From Paenibacillus rhizosphaerae (GTDB taxonomy: Bacteria > Bacillota > Bacilli > Paenibacillales > Paenibacillaceae), in NCBI RefSeq assembly GCF_014192015.1, contig NZ_JACHXJ010000003.1, positions 496,001 through 560,000 on the forward strand: DNA of 64,000 nt. Direction: 5' to 3'. This document shows positions 1-8,168 of this stretch, piece after piece. How positions within the stretch are numbered: position 1 is the stretch's first letter; the number at the start of each line of letters is the position of its first letter. The translations under genes were made by a program, and so were the position numbers. The notes beneath the pieces are model-generated. The model searched no databases. It was not told the DNA's origin and saw only the letters and a list, made by a program, of their open reading frames with translations.

Positions 1-840
1 AGCGGCCGTCGCCTCATAGTCCCGGTGCGCTCCACCCTTCGGTTCAGGCACGATCTCTTCAATCACTTCAAATTCAAGCAGATCTTTGGCTGTGATCTTC
101 ATGGCCTCGGCCGCCTGATCCGCCTTGGATGCGTCCTTCCAGAGGATCGAAGCCGCTCCGTTCGGCGAAATCGCCGAATAGATCGCATGCTCCAGCATCA
201 GCACACGGTTGCCGACGGCCATCGCAAGAGCACCGCCGCTTCCACCTTCGCCGATGACCACACAAATAACAGGAACACCCAGCGCGGCCATCTCCCGTAA
301 ATTGCGGGCGATTGCCTCGGATTGTCCCCTCTCTTCTGCTGTATTACCCGGATAAGCACCTTTTGTATCAATAAAAGTGATAATCGGGCGTTTAAATTTG
401 TCCGCTTGATGCATCAGCCGCAGCGCTTTGCGGAAGCCTTCCGGATGAGCACTGCCGAAGAAACGGGCAATGTTGTCCTTCGTATCTTTCCCACGCTGTT
501 GGCCGATCACGGTGACCGGAGTCCCGTTCAGCTTGGCCAGCCCGCCAATGACCGCGAGGTCATCACCAAAGAGACGGTCCCCGTGCAGCTCAATGAAATC
601 GCTGAAAATCAGCTGGATCAAATCGAGCGAAGTGGGGCGCTGATGATGTCTGGCCAAATGCATTTTTTGGGCGGCCGTAATATTTGAATACAACTCTTCT
701 TCCAGCTGGGCGTATCTTTCTTCCAATCTCGCAATCTCGTCGCTAAAATCAATCCCCTTGTCCGCTCCGAATTGCTTCAGCTCATTGATCTTCTGCCGCA
801 TTTCCACAAGGGGCTTTTCAAAAGGCAATTCTCCTGCCAC
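1..840 (-). CDS. accA: Acetyl-CoA carboxylase carboxyltransferase subunit alpha, 3' end cut by window edge
   Basis: AccA pairs with AccD to form the carboxyltransferase that moves carboxyl from biotin to acetyl-CoA, giving malonyl-CoA for fatty acid synthesis. I translated the reverse strand by hand. It begins GTG-GCA-GGA-GAA and reads open for 280 codons to the window edge. Family landmarks are present: LIFSDFIELHGDRLFGDD, GQQRGKDTKDN, FIDTKGAYPG and the oxyanion-type loop GEGGSGGALAM. The family is usually about 320 residues, so roughly the last 40 are outside the window. The GTG start is supported by AAGGGGG seven bases upstream, and it directly abuts the accD stop, so the two genes are translationally coupled. 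An internal ATG 13 codons on is less likely. Confidence 0.95.
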   Translation of the reverse strand, partial: MAGELPFEKPLVEMRQKINELKQFGADKGIDFSDEIARLEERYAQLEEELYSNITAAQKMHLARHHQRPTSLDLIQLIFSDFIELHGDRLFGDDLAVIGGLAKLNGTPVTVIGQQRGKDTKDNIARFFGSAHPEGFRKALRLMHQADKFKRPIITFIDTKGAYPGNTAEERGQSEAIARNLREMAALGVPVICVVIGEGGSGGALAMAVGNRVLMLEHAIYSAISPNGAASILWKDASKADQAAEAMKITAKDLLEFEVIEEIVPEPKGGAHRDYEATAA

Positions 841-1731
841 TTAATATCCCCCTTTCACGGTATGCATCTCGATCAGCTTGTACAGCATTTGGCGCAGTTC
901 TTTGCGGTGGACGACCAGATCCAGTTGTCCGTGCGCCAAATTGAACTCCGCCGTCTGAAAGTCATCCGGGAGCTTCTGGCGGATGGTCTGCTCGATAACG
1001 ATCCGTCCGGCAAAGCCGAACACAGCCCCTGGCTCTGCGATGTTAATATCGCCGAGCGTGGCAAAGCTGGCCGAAACCCCGCCTGTCGTCGGATCGGTAA
1101 TCACCGAAATATAAAGGCCGCCTTTTTCGTTAAAACGGGACAAAGCAGCGCTTGTTTTCGCCATTTGCATCAAACTCAGGATACTTTCCTGCATACGCGC
1201 TCCGCCGGAGGTCGAGAAAATAATGAGCGGGAGATCCCTCTCGGTCGCAATTTCGATCGCCCGGGTAATTTTCTCGCCGACGACCGAACCCATGCTTCCC
1301 GTAAAGAAATCGAAGCTCATAACAGCGACGACAACCGGGAGTCCTTCAATGGTGCCTTGTCCGGTAATGACCGCTTCGCGCAGGCCAGATTTGAGCGCCT
1401 GCTGCTCCAGCTTGTTGGCATATCCCGGAAATTGGAGCGGATCGACCGATACCATCCCGCTGTCGAACTCTTCGAATCCTGCATCGTCCAGCGTCATTTG
1501 GATCCGTTCCAACGCATTCAGACGCATATGATGTCCGCAGTTGGGGCAAACCTTCAAATTTTTCTCCAGCTCTTTGCTGTATTGAATGCTGCCGCATTTC
1601 GGACATTTATTCATCAAGCCTTCGGGAATTTCCCGGCGCGGTCTTTCTTCACCCGGCTCGCTGCCTCTTCCTACACGTTCTGAAGGAATGGTCGCGTATT
1701 TTCTTTTTTTCTGGAACAAGTCTTTAAACAC
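841..1731 (-). CDS. accD: Acetyl-CoA carboxylase carboxyltransferase subunit beta
   Basis: This is the zinc-ribbon subunit of the acetyl-CoA carboxylase carboxyltransferase. The 296-residue product matches the family length. An N-terminal four-cysteine zinc ribbon is visible (C43-x2-C46 and C62-x2-C65), followed by the crotonase-like carboxyltransferase fold with GEKITRAIE, STSGGARMQE and TDPTTGGVSASFA. The start is GTG, preceded by a modest GAGAGGTG site. The accD-accA order with no gap is the usual Firmicute arrangement. In Bacillus a malic enzyme gene commonly lies between dnaE and accD; here two other small genes occupy that place. Confidence 0.96.
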   Translation of the reverse strand: MFKDLFQKKRKYATIPSERVGRGSEPGEERPRREIPEGLMNKCPKCGSIQYSKELEKNLKVCPNCGHHMRLNALERIQMTLDDAGFEEFDSGMVSVDPLQFPGYANKLEQQALKSGLREAVITGQGTIEGLPVVVAVMSFDFFTGSMGSVVGEKITRAIEIATERDLPLIIFSTSGGARMQESILSLMQMAKTSAALSRFNEKGGLYISVITDPTTGGVSASFATLGDINIAEPGAVFGFAGRIVIEQTIRQKLPDDFQTAEFNLAHGQLDLVVHRKELRQMLYKLIEMHTVKGGY

Positions 1732-1807
1732 AACTACACCTCTCAGCCGTTAATTTGCCCAGCCGCTCTCACTCTGCCTCTATAAACGTCACTTTGTTTC
1801 CTTAAAA

Positions 1808-1996
1808 TTAAGGATGCAAAATGGAATTAAGCACTTCCTGGACTTCCTCCAGCTCACCAGAGGGGACCAAAATCTCGAACTGCTGCTTGGATAAATTGAT
1901 CGGACGGCTTTTAACCAAAAATCCCTCTTCCGTTAATTTGGTCGTGATCATTTCCGCTACCTTGGCGGTAGGTGCGATATAGATGACCGTCCACAT
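1808..1996 (-). CDS. Small conserved protein, DUF2007-like
   Basis: This is a 62-residue protein of unknown function. It starts MWTVIYIAPTAKVAEMI and has the alternating beta-alpha-beta pattern of a small ferredoxin-like or DUF2007-type (putative signal-transducing) domain: strand, helix with Thr/Lys, strand VKSRPI, then FEILVPSGELEEVQEVL. It has no signal peptide or membrane segment. It lies 76 bases upstream of accD on the same strand, so co-transcription with accDA is plausible. A GGGGG site lies 11 bases before the ATG. The DUF2007 link is a pattern impression, not a firm assignment. Confidence 0.65.
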   Translation of the reverse strand: MWTVIYIAPTAKVAEMITTKLTEEGFLVKSRPINLSKQQFEILVPSGELEEVQEVLNSILHP

Positions 1997-2131
1997 TCCT
2001 TGCAGAACCCCCTAATCTCATGTTCTGAGCACGTATAATAGAGTAATGATAACATAACTCCGTTTTTTCCCGCAACAAAGTGCTAGGACGCGGGCGGGCC
2101 GATCAGAGGGTTCGTTCAAGGCGGCCGGGCG

Positions 2132-2638
2132 TTACAACCCGGAATTTCCGGAAGCGGACGGATACTGCTTGGCTCCCTTGTACCGGTGGGCGATCCTCGC
2201 GGATGCCGCGGCGGCGAGCCCGGCGACCAGATCATCGAGAAAAACGTGGATCTCGTCCTTTTTATTGTTCAGGGTATCGATAATACCGATTTTTTCTTTA
2301 TCCAAAAAACCAAAACTTGTCAGTCCGATCATACCGTACACGCTCGTAATGCCGAGCGCCAACGTCTCGTCCACTCCGTACAGCGGTTCGTCCGCCTCCA
2401 TGATCGCCTGCAGTGGTTCGGGAAGAAGCTTTTTCTCCGCCAGCTGGTCAAGGGCCATCCCGGTCAGCAGCGTGTACTGCACTTCCCTTTTGCCGAGGAC
2501 GGCGTTCACGCTCTCCACACATTCGTCGATCTCCAGTTCCGGATGGTACGGGATTTGCAGTTTATACACGATATCGGCGATATCCCCGACTTTGACTCCC
2601 CTGCGGCTCAGCATGGCAATCGCTGCATCATATGACAT
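2132..2638 (-). CDS. yutG: Phosphatidylglycerophosphatase A-family protein, YutG type
   Basis: The 168-residue product resembles Bacillus YutG, a PgpA/LtrC-family protein. Recognisable stretches are IADIVYKLQIPYHPELEI, CVESVNAVLGKREVQ, LLTGMALDQLAEKKLL, DEPLYGVDE and FLDDLVAGLAAAASARIAH. PgpA enzymes remove the phosphate from phosphatidylglycerophosphate to make phosphatidylglycerol; whether the YutG branch does this in vivo is inferred. GGGAGG sits eight bases before the ATG. A 220-base leader separates it from dnaE. It holds a perfect TTGACA with no matching -10, and short hairpins, but no clear gene. Confidence 0.85.
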   Translation of the reverse strand: MSYDAAIAMLSRRGVKVGDIADIVYKLQIPYHPELEIDECVESVNAVLGKREVQYTLLTGMALDQLAEKKLLPEPLQAIMEADEPLYGVDETLALGITSVYGMIGLTSFGFLDKEKIGIIDTLNNKKDEIHVFLDDLVAGLAAAASARIAHRYKGAKQYPSASGNSGL

Positions 2639-2858
2639 GTTTATTCCTCCCGCACGGCACGCCCGCCCCCGGGTCCATCGAAAAATGCGATCTGCCCAAG
2701 GCAGCCGGGCGGCACATGATAATGTTGTCCCTAGGTGTTCCTAAGTGTATGCGGGAGGCTCGGGAAACGTTCGTAAAATCTGTGTCAATTCCGCAGAAGT
2801 CCGAAGGGTCATTGAATTGCTGCCGGTTGTTGTGCCAATCGGCTTTCTATCAATCCTT

Positions 2859-5800
2859 CTATTTGATCCGGACCGTCCCTTTGCCGAGCATGTTTTCGAT
2901 CATTTCGAAAAATCCGGGCGACGGTTTGATCCGATAGTTGTCGCTAAGCGCAAGCAGCTTTTGGCTTTGCTCGTAAAAGAGCACCGTGGCGACCGGACCC
3001 GGATGCTCCTGAAGCAGCTGTTTCAGCTTGGCGAGCAGGTCCGGGTTCTCCGCTTCCGGCGTGATTTTGACGAAGACGCGCTGCTCCGCCGTTTTGGTGC
3101 GGCGCGCCGGTTCCTTCGCCGGGGCGGCTGCTCCGCCGCCCTGCTCCTTGCGCAACGGGGCGTCGGCCGGTGCGGCGGCCGGTGCGGCGGCATCGCCGGC
3201 GGCTGCCTGCGGGGCCGGGCGGCCCGCAGGCGCGCCCTGCCGCCGCGAGGGACCCTGCCCCGCGGCGAAGGATTTGCCGCCGGCTGGCGTCTGGTTCCGC
3301 TTGACCATCTGGGCAAGCGGGGCCCCGGCCAGCGGCAGCACTTCCTCGGCGAGGAGCTTGAAGCCCTCGTCCTGCTGCTGCACCTTGGCGCGCAGCGCCA
3401 GCAGCTCGCCTTTGCCGGCATAGTCCGTGCTGCGCTTCCAGACTTCAGGGAACAGCACCACCTCGCAGCGTTCGATCTGGTCTTCAAGCTCCATGAAGGC
3501 CATCGCTTTGCCCTGCTTCGTCGTAATCGTCTTCACCGACACGACCATGCCGGCGACGACCACCTTCGCCTCGTCCGCAGCCTCGGCCAGGTTCATCAGC
3601 CGCTCCACGCCCGGTTCGTCCAATACTTCATCGAAGTCGTCCAGGGGATGGCCGGACAGATACAGACCGAGCAGCTCGCGCTCGTGCTCCAGCTGCTGGG
3701 AAGCGGAAAACGGCGGAATGTCGGGATACTCGATTTCCCAATTCGTCGTTTCGACAAAATCAAACAGCTGGATCTGCAGATCCTCGCGCTCCTTGCGCCA
3801 TTTGACGGCGGCCTCGACGGTCTCGTCGAGCATGGCGAGCAGCTGCGCGCGGTGGCCCGGCAGCGAATCGAAGGCGCCCGCCTGAATCAGCGACTCGATC
3901 ACCCGTTTGTTGCAGACGCGCAGATCGATCCGGCGGCAGAAGTCGAGCAGGCTTTCGAACGGCTTCTCTTCCCGGACGCGCATCATGTTTTCCACGGCTT
4001 GGGTGCCCACGTTCTTGATGGCCCCCAGCCCGAACCGGATATGCCCCGGCCCTTCGGCCGGCTCCCCGTTCTCTGCGTTTACCGCTACCGGCGTAAACAG
4101 CACGCCGCTCTCGTTGACGTCGGGCGGCAGCACCTTGATGTTCATCCGGCGGCACTCCACCACGTATTCCGCGACCTTCCGGTGGCTGCCCATGACGGCC
4201 GTTAGCATCGAGGCCATGAACTGCACCGGAAAGTGCGCTTTGAGGTAAGCGGTCTGGAATGCCAGAACGGCATACGCGGCCGCGTGGGCTCTCGGAAAAC
4301 CGTAATCGGCAAAGCGCACGATCATGTCGTATACCTTGTTCGCATCTTCTTCGGTATATCCCTGCTTCAGGCTGCCCTCCACGAAGTGGCTGCGCTCACG
4401 GTCGAGCACTTCCCTCTTCTTCTTGGACACGGCGCGCCGCAGCAGATCGGCTTCCCCGAGTGAGAAGCCCGCCATCAGCGAGGCGATTTTCATGATCTGC
4501 TCCTGATACACAATGATACCGTAGGTATCGGCCAGGATCGGCTTCAAATCGTCATGCGGGTAGTCAACCTGGATGGTACCGTGCTTCGCCTGGATGAAAT
4601 TCGGGATAAACTCCATCGGTCCCGGGCGGTACAGCGCCACAACCGAGATGACGTCCTCGAATACGCTTGGCTTCAGCTCTTTGAGCACCCGCCGCATGCC
4701 GGCGGACTCCAGCTGGAACACGCCGGTCGTATCCCCGCTCCCCAGCATCTCATAGGTCAGCGGGTCATCGTCCGGAACCTGCGCGAAGTCCGGCGCGCTG
4801 CCGGTCATTTCCCCGATCCAGCGCATGGACCGCTCAATGATCGACAGGGTGCGCAGACCAAGGAAGTCCATTTTGAGCAGGCCGATGCTTTCCAGCTGCT
4901 CCATCGGATATTGGGTCAGCGCGGTTCGCTCGCTGCCTTCCTGCAGCGGGACCGCATCGGTCAGCGGGTCGCGCGATATCACCACGCCCGCGGCGTGGGT
5001 CGACGCGTGCCGCGGCATGCCTTCGACCTTCATGGCCATGTCGAGCATCTCGCGGGTTTTGGGGCTCTGCTCGTACAGCTTCTTCAGCTCGTCGCTGATT
5101 TCCATCGCCCGGCGGATGTTGATACCGTGCGCGTTCGGAATCAGCTTGGCCGCCTTGTCCACCTCGCCGTACGATACGTTCAAGGCGCGTCCCACGTCGC
5201 GTACCGCCGCGCGCGCAGCCATCGTTCCAAAGGTGATAATCTGCGCAACGTGCTCGCTGCCGTATTTACCCGCCACATATTCGATCACTTCGTCGCGGCG
5301 CTCGTCGCTGAAGTCGATATCGATATCCGGCATAGTCACCCGTTCCGGGTTCAGGAAACGTTCGAACAGCAGGTTGTATTTGATCGGATCGACGTTCGTG
5401 ATGCGGAGCACGTATGCGACGAGACTGCCCGCCGACGAGCCCCGTCCTGGACCCGTTACGATTCCCTGCCGGTGCGCGTAGGCGATAAAATCCCAAACGA
5501 TGAGGAAGTAATCGCTGAACCCCATGCTCCCGATGACGCCGAGCTCGTAGTCAAGGCGCTGCAGAAGCTCTTTTTTCCCTTCTTCGCTGTCCCAAAGGCC
5601 GGTCATGCTGTAGCGGCTCTCCAATCCTTCCAGGCACAGGGCGCGCAAGTATTCGGCAGCCGTCTGCCCCTCGGGAAGCGGGCGGTATTCCGGCAGGATG
5701 GACCGGCCGAATTCCAGCTCCAGGCTGCATTTGTCCGCAATGATGAGCGTATTGTCCAGAGCTTCGCGGACATACGGGAACAAGCGGGCCATTTCCTCAC

Positions 5801-6539
5801 CGCTCTTCAGGTACAGCTGGTCGGTCTGAATCTGCAGCCGGTCCTCGTCCTCTACCGTTTTCCCCGTACCGATACAGATCAGCACGTCCTGCATGGAGGC
5901 GTCCTCACGGACGAGATAGTGGACATCGTTGGTCGCCACGAGCGGAACCTCCAGCTCCCGGGCGAGCTCGATCAGCTGCGGGTTGACCCGCTTCTGTTCG
6001 GGCAGCCCGTGGTCCTGCAGCTCCAGGTAAAAATCTTCGCCGAAAATGTCCCGGTACCGGAGCGCCGCCCGTCGCGCCTCTTCGGTCCGGCCGTGCAGCA
6101 GATGCTGGGGCACTTCTCCGCCGAGGCAGGCGCTAAGGCAGATGATGCCCTCATGATATTTCGCGAGCGCATCCATGTCGATGCGCGGTTTATAGTGAAA
6201 ACCTTCCAAGTGCCCGATAGAGCACAGCTTCATCAGATTGCGGTAGCCCGTCTCGTTCTTGGCCAGCAGGATCAGGTGATAGATCGGCTGATCCTTGCGG
6301 CTGCCGCGCTCTTTGCGGGAACCGGCCGTCAGGTAGGCCTCGCAGCCGATAATCGGCTTGATGCCTTCGGCCACACAGGCTTTATAAAATGGCACCGCGC
6401 CGTACATGACCCCGTGGTCGGTCAGCGCCAGCGCCTTCATTCCGTTCTCCGCGGCTCTCCGGACAAGGTCCGAGATCCGTGCCGCTCCATCCAGAAGGCT
6501 GTATTCGCTATGCACGTGAAGATGCACAAATGAACTCAT
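2859..6539 (-). CDS. dnaE: DNA polymerase III alpha subunit, DnaE type
   Basis: This replicative C-family DNA polymerase is 1226 residues long. The PHP domain opens the protein (HLHVHSEYSLLDG, then ALTDHGVMYG). The polymerase palm follows with the catalytic aspartate motif PDIDIDFSDERRDEV, and then fingers, a helix-hairpin-helix region and an OB fold (VVVAGMVVSVKTITTKQGKAM). The ATG at 6539 is chosen because AAAAGGAG lies seven bases upstream; a reading ten codons longer lacks such a site. Bacillus DnaE is about 1115 residues. The extra length here is mainly an Ala/Pro/Gly-rich linker at residues about 1080-1150, placed before a conserved C-terminal domain. Its neighbours match the Bacillus dnaE-ytr region. 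Confidence 0.97.
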   Translation of the reverse strand: MSSFVHLHVHSEYSLLDGAARISDLVRRAAENGMKALALTDHGVMYGAVPFYKACVAEGIKPIIGCEAYLTAGSRKERGSRKDQPIYHLILLAKNETGYRNLMKLCSIGHLEGFHYKPRIDMDALAKYHEGIICLSACLGGEVPQHLLHGRTEEARRAALRYRDIFGEDFYLELQDHGLPEQKRVNPQLIELARELEVPLVATNDVHYLVREDASMQDVLICIGTGKTVEDEDRLQIQTDQLYLKSGEEMARLFPYVREALDNTLIIADKCSLELEFGRSILPEYRPLPEGQTAAEYLRALCLEGLESRYSMTGLWDSEEGKKELLQRLDYELGVIGSMGFSDYFLIVWDFIAYAHRQGIVTGPGRGSSAGSLVAYVLRITNVDPIKYNLLFERFLNPERVTMPDIDIDFSDERRDEVIEYVAGKYGSEHVAQIITFGTMAARAAVRDVGRALNVSYGEVDKAAKLIPNAHGINIRRAMEISDELKKLYEQSPKTREMLDMAMKVEGMPRHASTHAAGVVISRDPLTDAVPLQEGSERTALTQYPMEQLESIGLLKMDFLGLRTLSIIERSMRWIGEMTGSAPDFAQVPDDDPLTYEMLGSGDTTGVFQLESAGMRRVLKELKPSVFEDVISVVALYRPGPMEFIPNFIQAKHGTIQVDYPHDDLKPILADTYGIIVYQEQIMKIASLMAGFSLGEADLLRRAVSKKKREVLDRERSHFVEGSLKQGYTEEDANKVYDMIVRFADYGFPRAHAAAYAVLAFQTAYLKAHFPVQFMASMLTAVMGSHRKVAEYVVECRRMNIKVLPPDVNESGVLFTPVAVNAENGEPAEGPGHIRFGLGAIKNVGTQAVENMMRVREEKPFESLLDFCRRIDLRVCNKRVIESLIQAGAFDSLPGHRAQLLAMLDETVEAAVKWRKEREDLQIQLFDFVETTNWEIEYPDIPPFSASQQLEHERELLGLYLSGHPLDDFDEVLDEPGVERLMNLAEAADEAKVVVAGMVVSVKTITTKQGKAMAFMELEDQIERCEVVLFPEVWKRSTDYAGKGELLALRAKVQQQDEGFKLLAEEVLPLAGAPLAQMVKRNQTPAGGKSFAAGQGPSRRQGAPAGRPAPQAAAGDAAAPAAAPADAPLRKEQGGGAAAPAKEPARRTKTAEQRVFVKITPEAENPDLLAKLKQLLQEHPGPVATVLFYEQSQKLLALSDNYRIKPSPGFFEMIENMLGKGTVRIK
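3090..3300 (-). other. Low-complexity Ala/Pro/Gly-rich linker inside dnaE
   Basis: This segment of dnaE (residues about 1080-1150) is dominated by Ala, Pro, Gly, Arg and Lys, with runs such as GDAAAPAAAPADAP and GGGAAAPAKEPARR. Its DNA is markedly more GC-rich than the flanking codons. The reading frame stays open and the conserved C-terminal domain resumes after it, so this is a flexible insert rather than a frameshift. Confidence 0.8.
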
Positions 6540-6694
6540 GTCTCGTCTCCTTTTCGCCGCAGTGATCACTGGTTTTTAACGTTTCATGCACTATTTATTA
6601 TTTTATCATAATCCGCCTGGGACCGCCCATAGAATGGAATAAGGAAACCGCTGGACAAGGCGTTTCCGACCTCCTTGGGAAAGGACTGGGGTTC

Positions 6695-7021
6695 ATGAGC
6701 GTGTTTTTATCCAAAGCCATACTGGATTTCTTTATCGCTTTCGGCATCGTGCTGGGGGGTGCGATGGTCGGCGGGATCGGTGCGGTCATTTCGCTGCAAT
6801 CACCGACACACACCATGCTCGAAGTGGCCGATCGGATTAAAATATGGGCGATGGCGGCGGCAATCGGCGGGACGATCGATCCGATGCGGGTCATCGAGAG
6901 CAATTTTATGGGCGGCAATCTTTCCCCCGCCATCAAGCAGGTTCTGTTCCTCCTCTTCGCCTTCCTCGGCGCCCACATGGGCAGCGAGCTGGTCAAATGG
7001 GTTTGCGGCGGCAGGGAGTAG
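6695..7021 (+). CDS. ytrH: YtrH-family sporulation membrane protein
   Basis: This 108-residue membrane protein has three hydrophobic segments (AILDFFIAFGIVLGGAMVGG, IKIWAMAAAIGG and QVLFLLFAFLGAHMG). Sequence and position match Bacillus YtrH, a small protein needed for efficient sporulation, whose gene lies next to dnaE and ytrI. The ATG follows AAAGGACTGGGGTTC. It is divergent from dnaE with 155 bases between them, and three bases separate it from the next gene, so ytrH and ytrI are surely co-transcribed. I could not define a convincing sigma-E promoter in the AT-rich gap. Confidence 0.88.
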   Translation: MSVFLSKAILDFFIAFGIVLGGAMVGGIGAVISLQSPTHTMLEVADRIKIWAMAAAIGGTIDPMRVIESNFMGGNLSPAIKQVLFLLFAFLGAHMGSELVKWVCGGRE

Positions 7022-7024
7022 CCG

Positions 7025-7528
7025 ATGCGAATTCCACCGTTCAGCCGATACCGCCATTTCTCCCAGATGACCGCCGTCTTCGTCTTGGGCGCCGTTATCG
7101 GAAGCGTCGTGTATAATTCGGTGTTCCACTCCAGCTTTGACATGCTTTGGGCGTCCAATCAGGACCTGGAGCTTCGGATCCAGCAGTACGAAGACGACAT
7201 CAAAACGCTGAAAAAGTACAACAACCAGCAGACCGTGATCAAGGAAATCAAAATCCGTGCGGAACAGCAGGATCCACCTCTCGATCCAGTCATCGTCAAG
7301 GAAGTGATCAGCAAGCTCGGCGAGGATCTGGAGGTGCTGCGGGGCCGGGACATTTTCGATATCGACGAGGACAGCAAAATCGCCCGGAACCTCCTCAATC
7401 GCAAAATTTACAGGGTGCGCGATAAGGAATATTCCATCGAAATCAAGACGATGCTGGTGGCGGAGGGCGTGCTCCAGATCTGGATCGACATCGAGCCTCA
7501 AAGTGTCGCTTCGGTCGGCAAATCGTGA
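7025..7528 (+). CDS. ytrI: YtrI-family sporulation membrane protein
   Basis: The product is 167 residues. One N-terminal membrane anchor (MTAVFVLGAVIGSVVYNSVFH) is followed by a coiled-coil stretch (NQDLELRIQQYEDDIKTLKKYN) and an exposed alpha/beta domain with VIKEVISKLGEDLEVLRGR. This layout and the position directly after ytrH match YtrI, which acts with YtrH in the mother cell during sporulation in Bacillus. The anchor would leave the C-terminal domain on one face of a spore membrane. The biochemical function is unknown for the family. Confidence 0.87.
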   Translation: MRIPPFSRYRHFSQMTAVFVLGAVIGSVVYNSVFHSSFDMLWASNQDLELRIQQYEDDIKTLKKYNNQQTVIKEIKIRAEQQDPPLDPVIVKEVISKLGEDLEVLRGRDIFDIDEDSKIARNLLNRKIYRVRDKEYSIEIKTMLVAEGVLQIWIDIEPQSVASVGKS

Positions 7529-7578
7529 TACAATGAGGAATATTGAAGCTATTGACAGTAAAGGAGCTGCAGCATTCG

Positions 7579-7890
7579 ATGATTTCCGTCATCCGCTATT
7601 GCCTATTTGCGCTGCTGGTGATTACCTGTTTATGTTCCGCTTACTACAGCTATCGCGCGCGGCGTACCGCCGATGTCCGTGAACGGGGCTTGTACGGCTC
7701 GAATATGAATATCTGCCTTGGTATGATGCTGGTGGTACTTGCGCTGATCTGCATGTTCATTTTCCATGGATCGACCGCCGCGGTCGTTGTCGAGGGGCTG
7801 TTCCTCGTCCTCGGGGCGTTCAATATTTTCGCGGGTATCCGCAACCGGGGGCATTTCAGCCGCATGAAATCCTCCGATACGAAAGCATGA
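7579..7890 (+). CDS. ytpI: YtpI-family small membrane protein
   Basis: The 103-residue product has three hydrophobic helices: YCLFALLVITCLCSAYYSY, NICLGMMLVVLALICMFIF and VVVEGLFLVLGAFNIFAGIR. It aligns by eye with Bacillus YtpI (about 100 residues) when the ATG at 7579 is used. GGAG lies 12 bases before that ATG, a little far. A TTG at 7543 behind GAGG would add 12 residues not expected for the family. It follows ytrI by 50 bases and converges on ytoI, as in Bacillus; the intervening nrnA/ytqI gene is absent. Function is unknown. Confidence 0.8.
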   Translation: MISVIRYCLFALLVITCLCSAYYSYRARRTADVRERGLYGSNMNICLGMMLVVLALICMFIFHGSTAAVVVEGLFLVLGAFNIFAGIRNRGHFSRMKSSDTKA

Positions 7891-8168
7891 ACATCGTGTT
7901 ACAAGTGCTTAGCGAACCTGAATCTTTACATGCGTGAAAAGGACCACTTTAACGCGCGGGAGAACATCAGGGCCACACACAACAAATAACCGGCCGTATC
8001 TTTGATCAAAGATGCTGCCGGTTATATTTATGTCTGCCTGTATACGTGCTGCTGTATACGTATCTGGGCGGGTCATAACCTCCAGAGCTCGCTTTTACGG
8101 TTCGAGTTTGGATTGGCTTCATGTACATGCCGCACCATGCCGTTACGTCTATCCGCCAATCCTTACCG
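7891..8168. other. Convergent intergenic region with a two-part hairpin
   Basis: No gene is seen between convergent ytpI and ytoI. The notable structure is an inverted repeat, ATAACCGGC at 7986-7994 against GCCGGTTAT at 8017-8025. It encloses a perfect 16-base palindrome, ATCTTTGATCAAAGAT, at 7998-8013. Neither side has a strong T run, so terminator function in both directions is likely but not certain. Confidence 0.5.

Noticed and set aside
2639..2858. TTGACA in the yutG leader as a promoter, and small hairpins as a riboswitch.
   Set aside because: No matching -10 is present, and the hairpins are short and do not form a recognisable riboswitch.
4554..6533. A 659-codon open frame on the forward strand opposite dnaE.
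   Set aside because: It mirrors the codon phase of dnaE in GC-rich DNA. It has no ribosome binding site or recognisable motif, while dnaE on the other strand is unambiguous.
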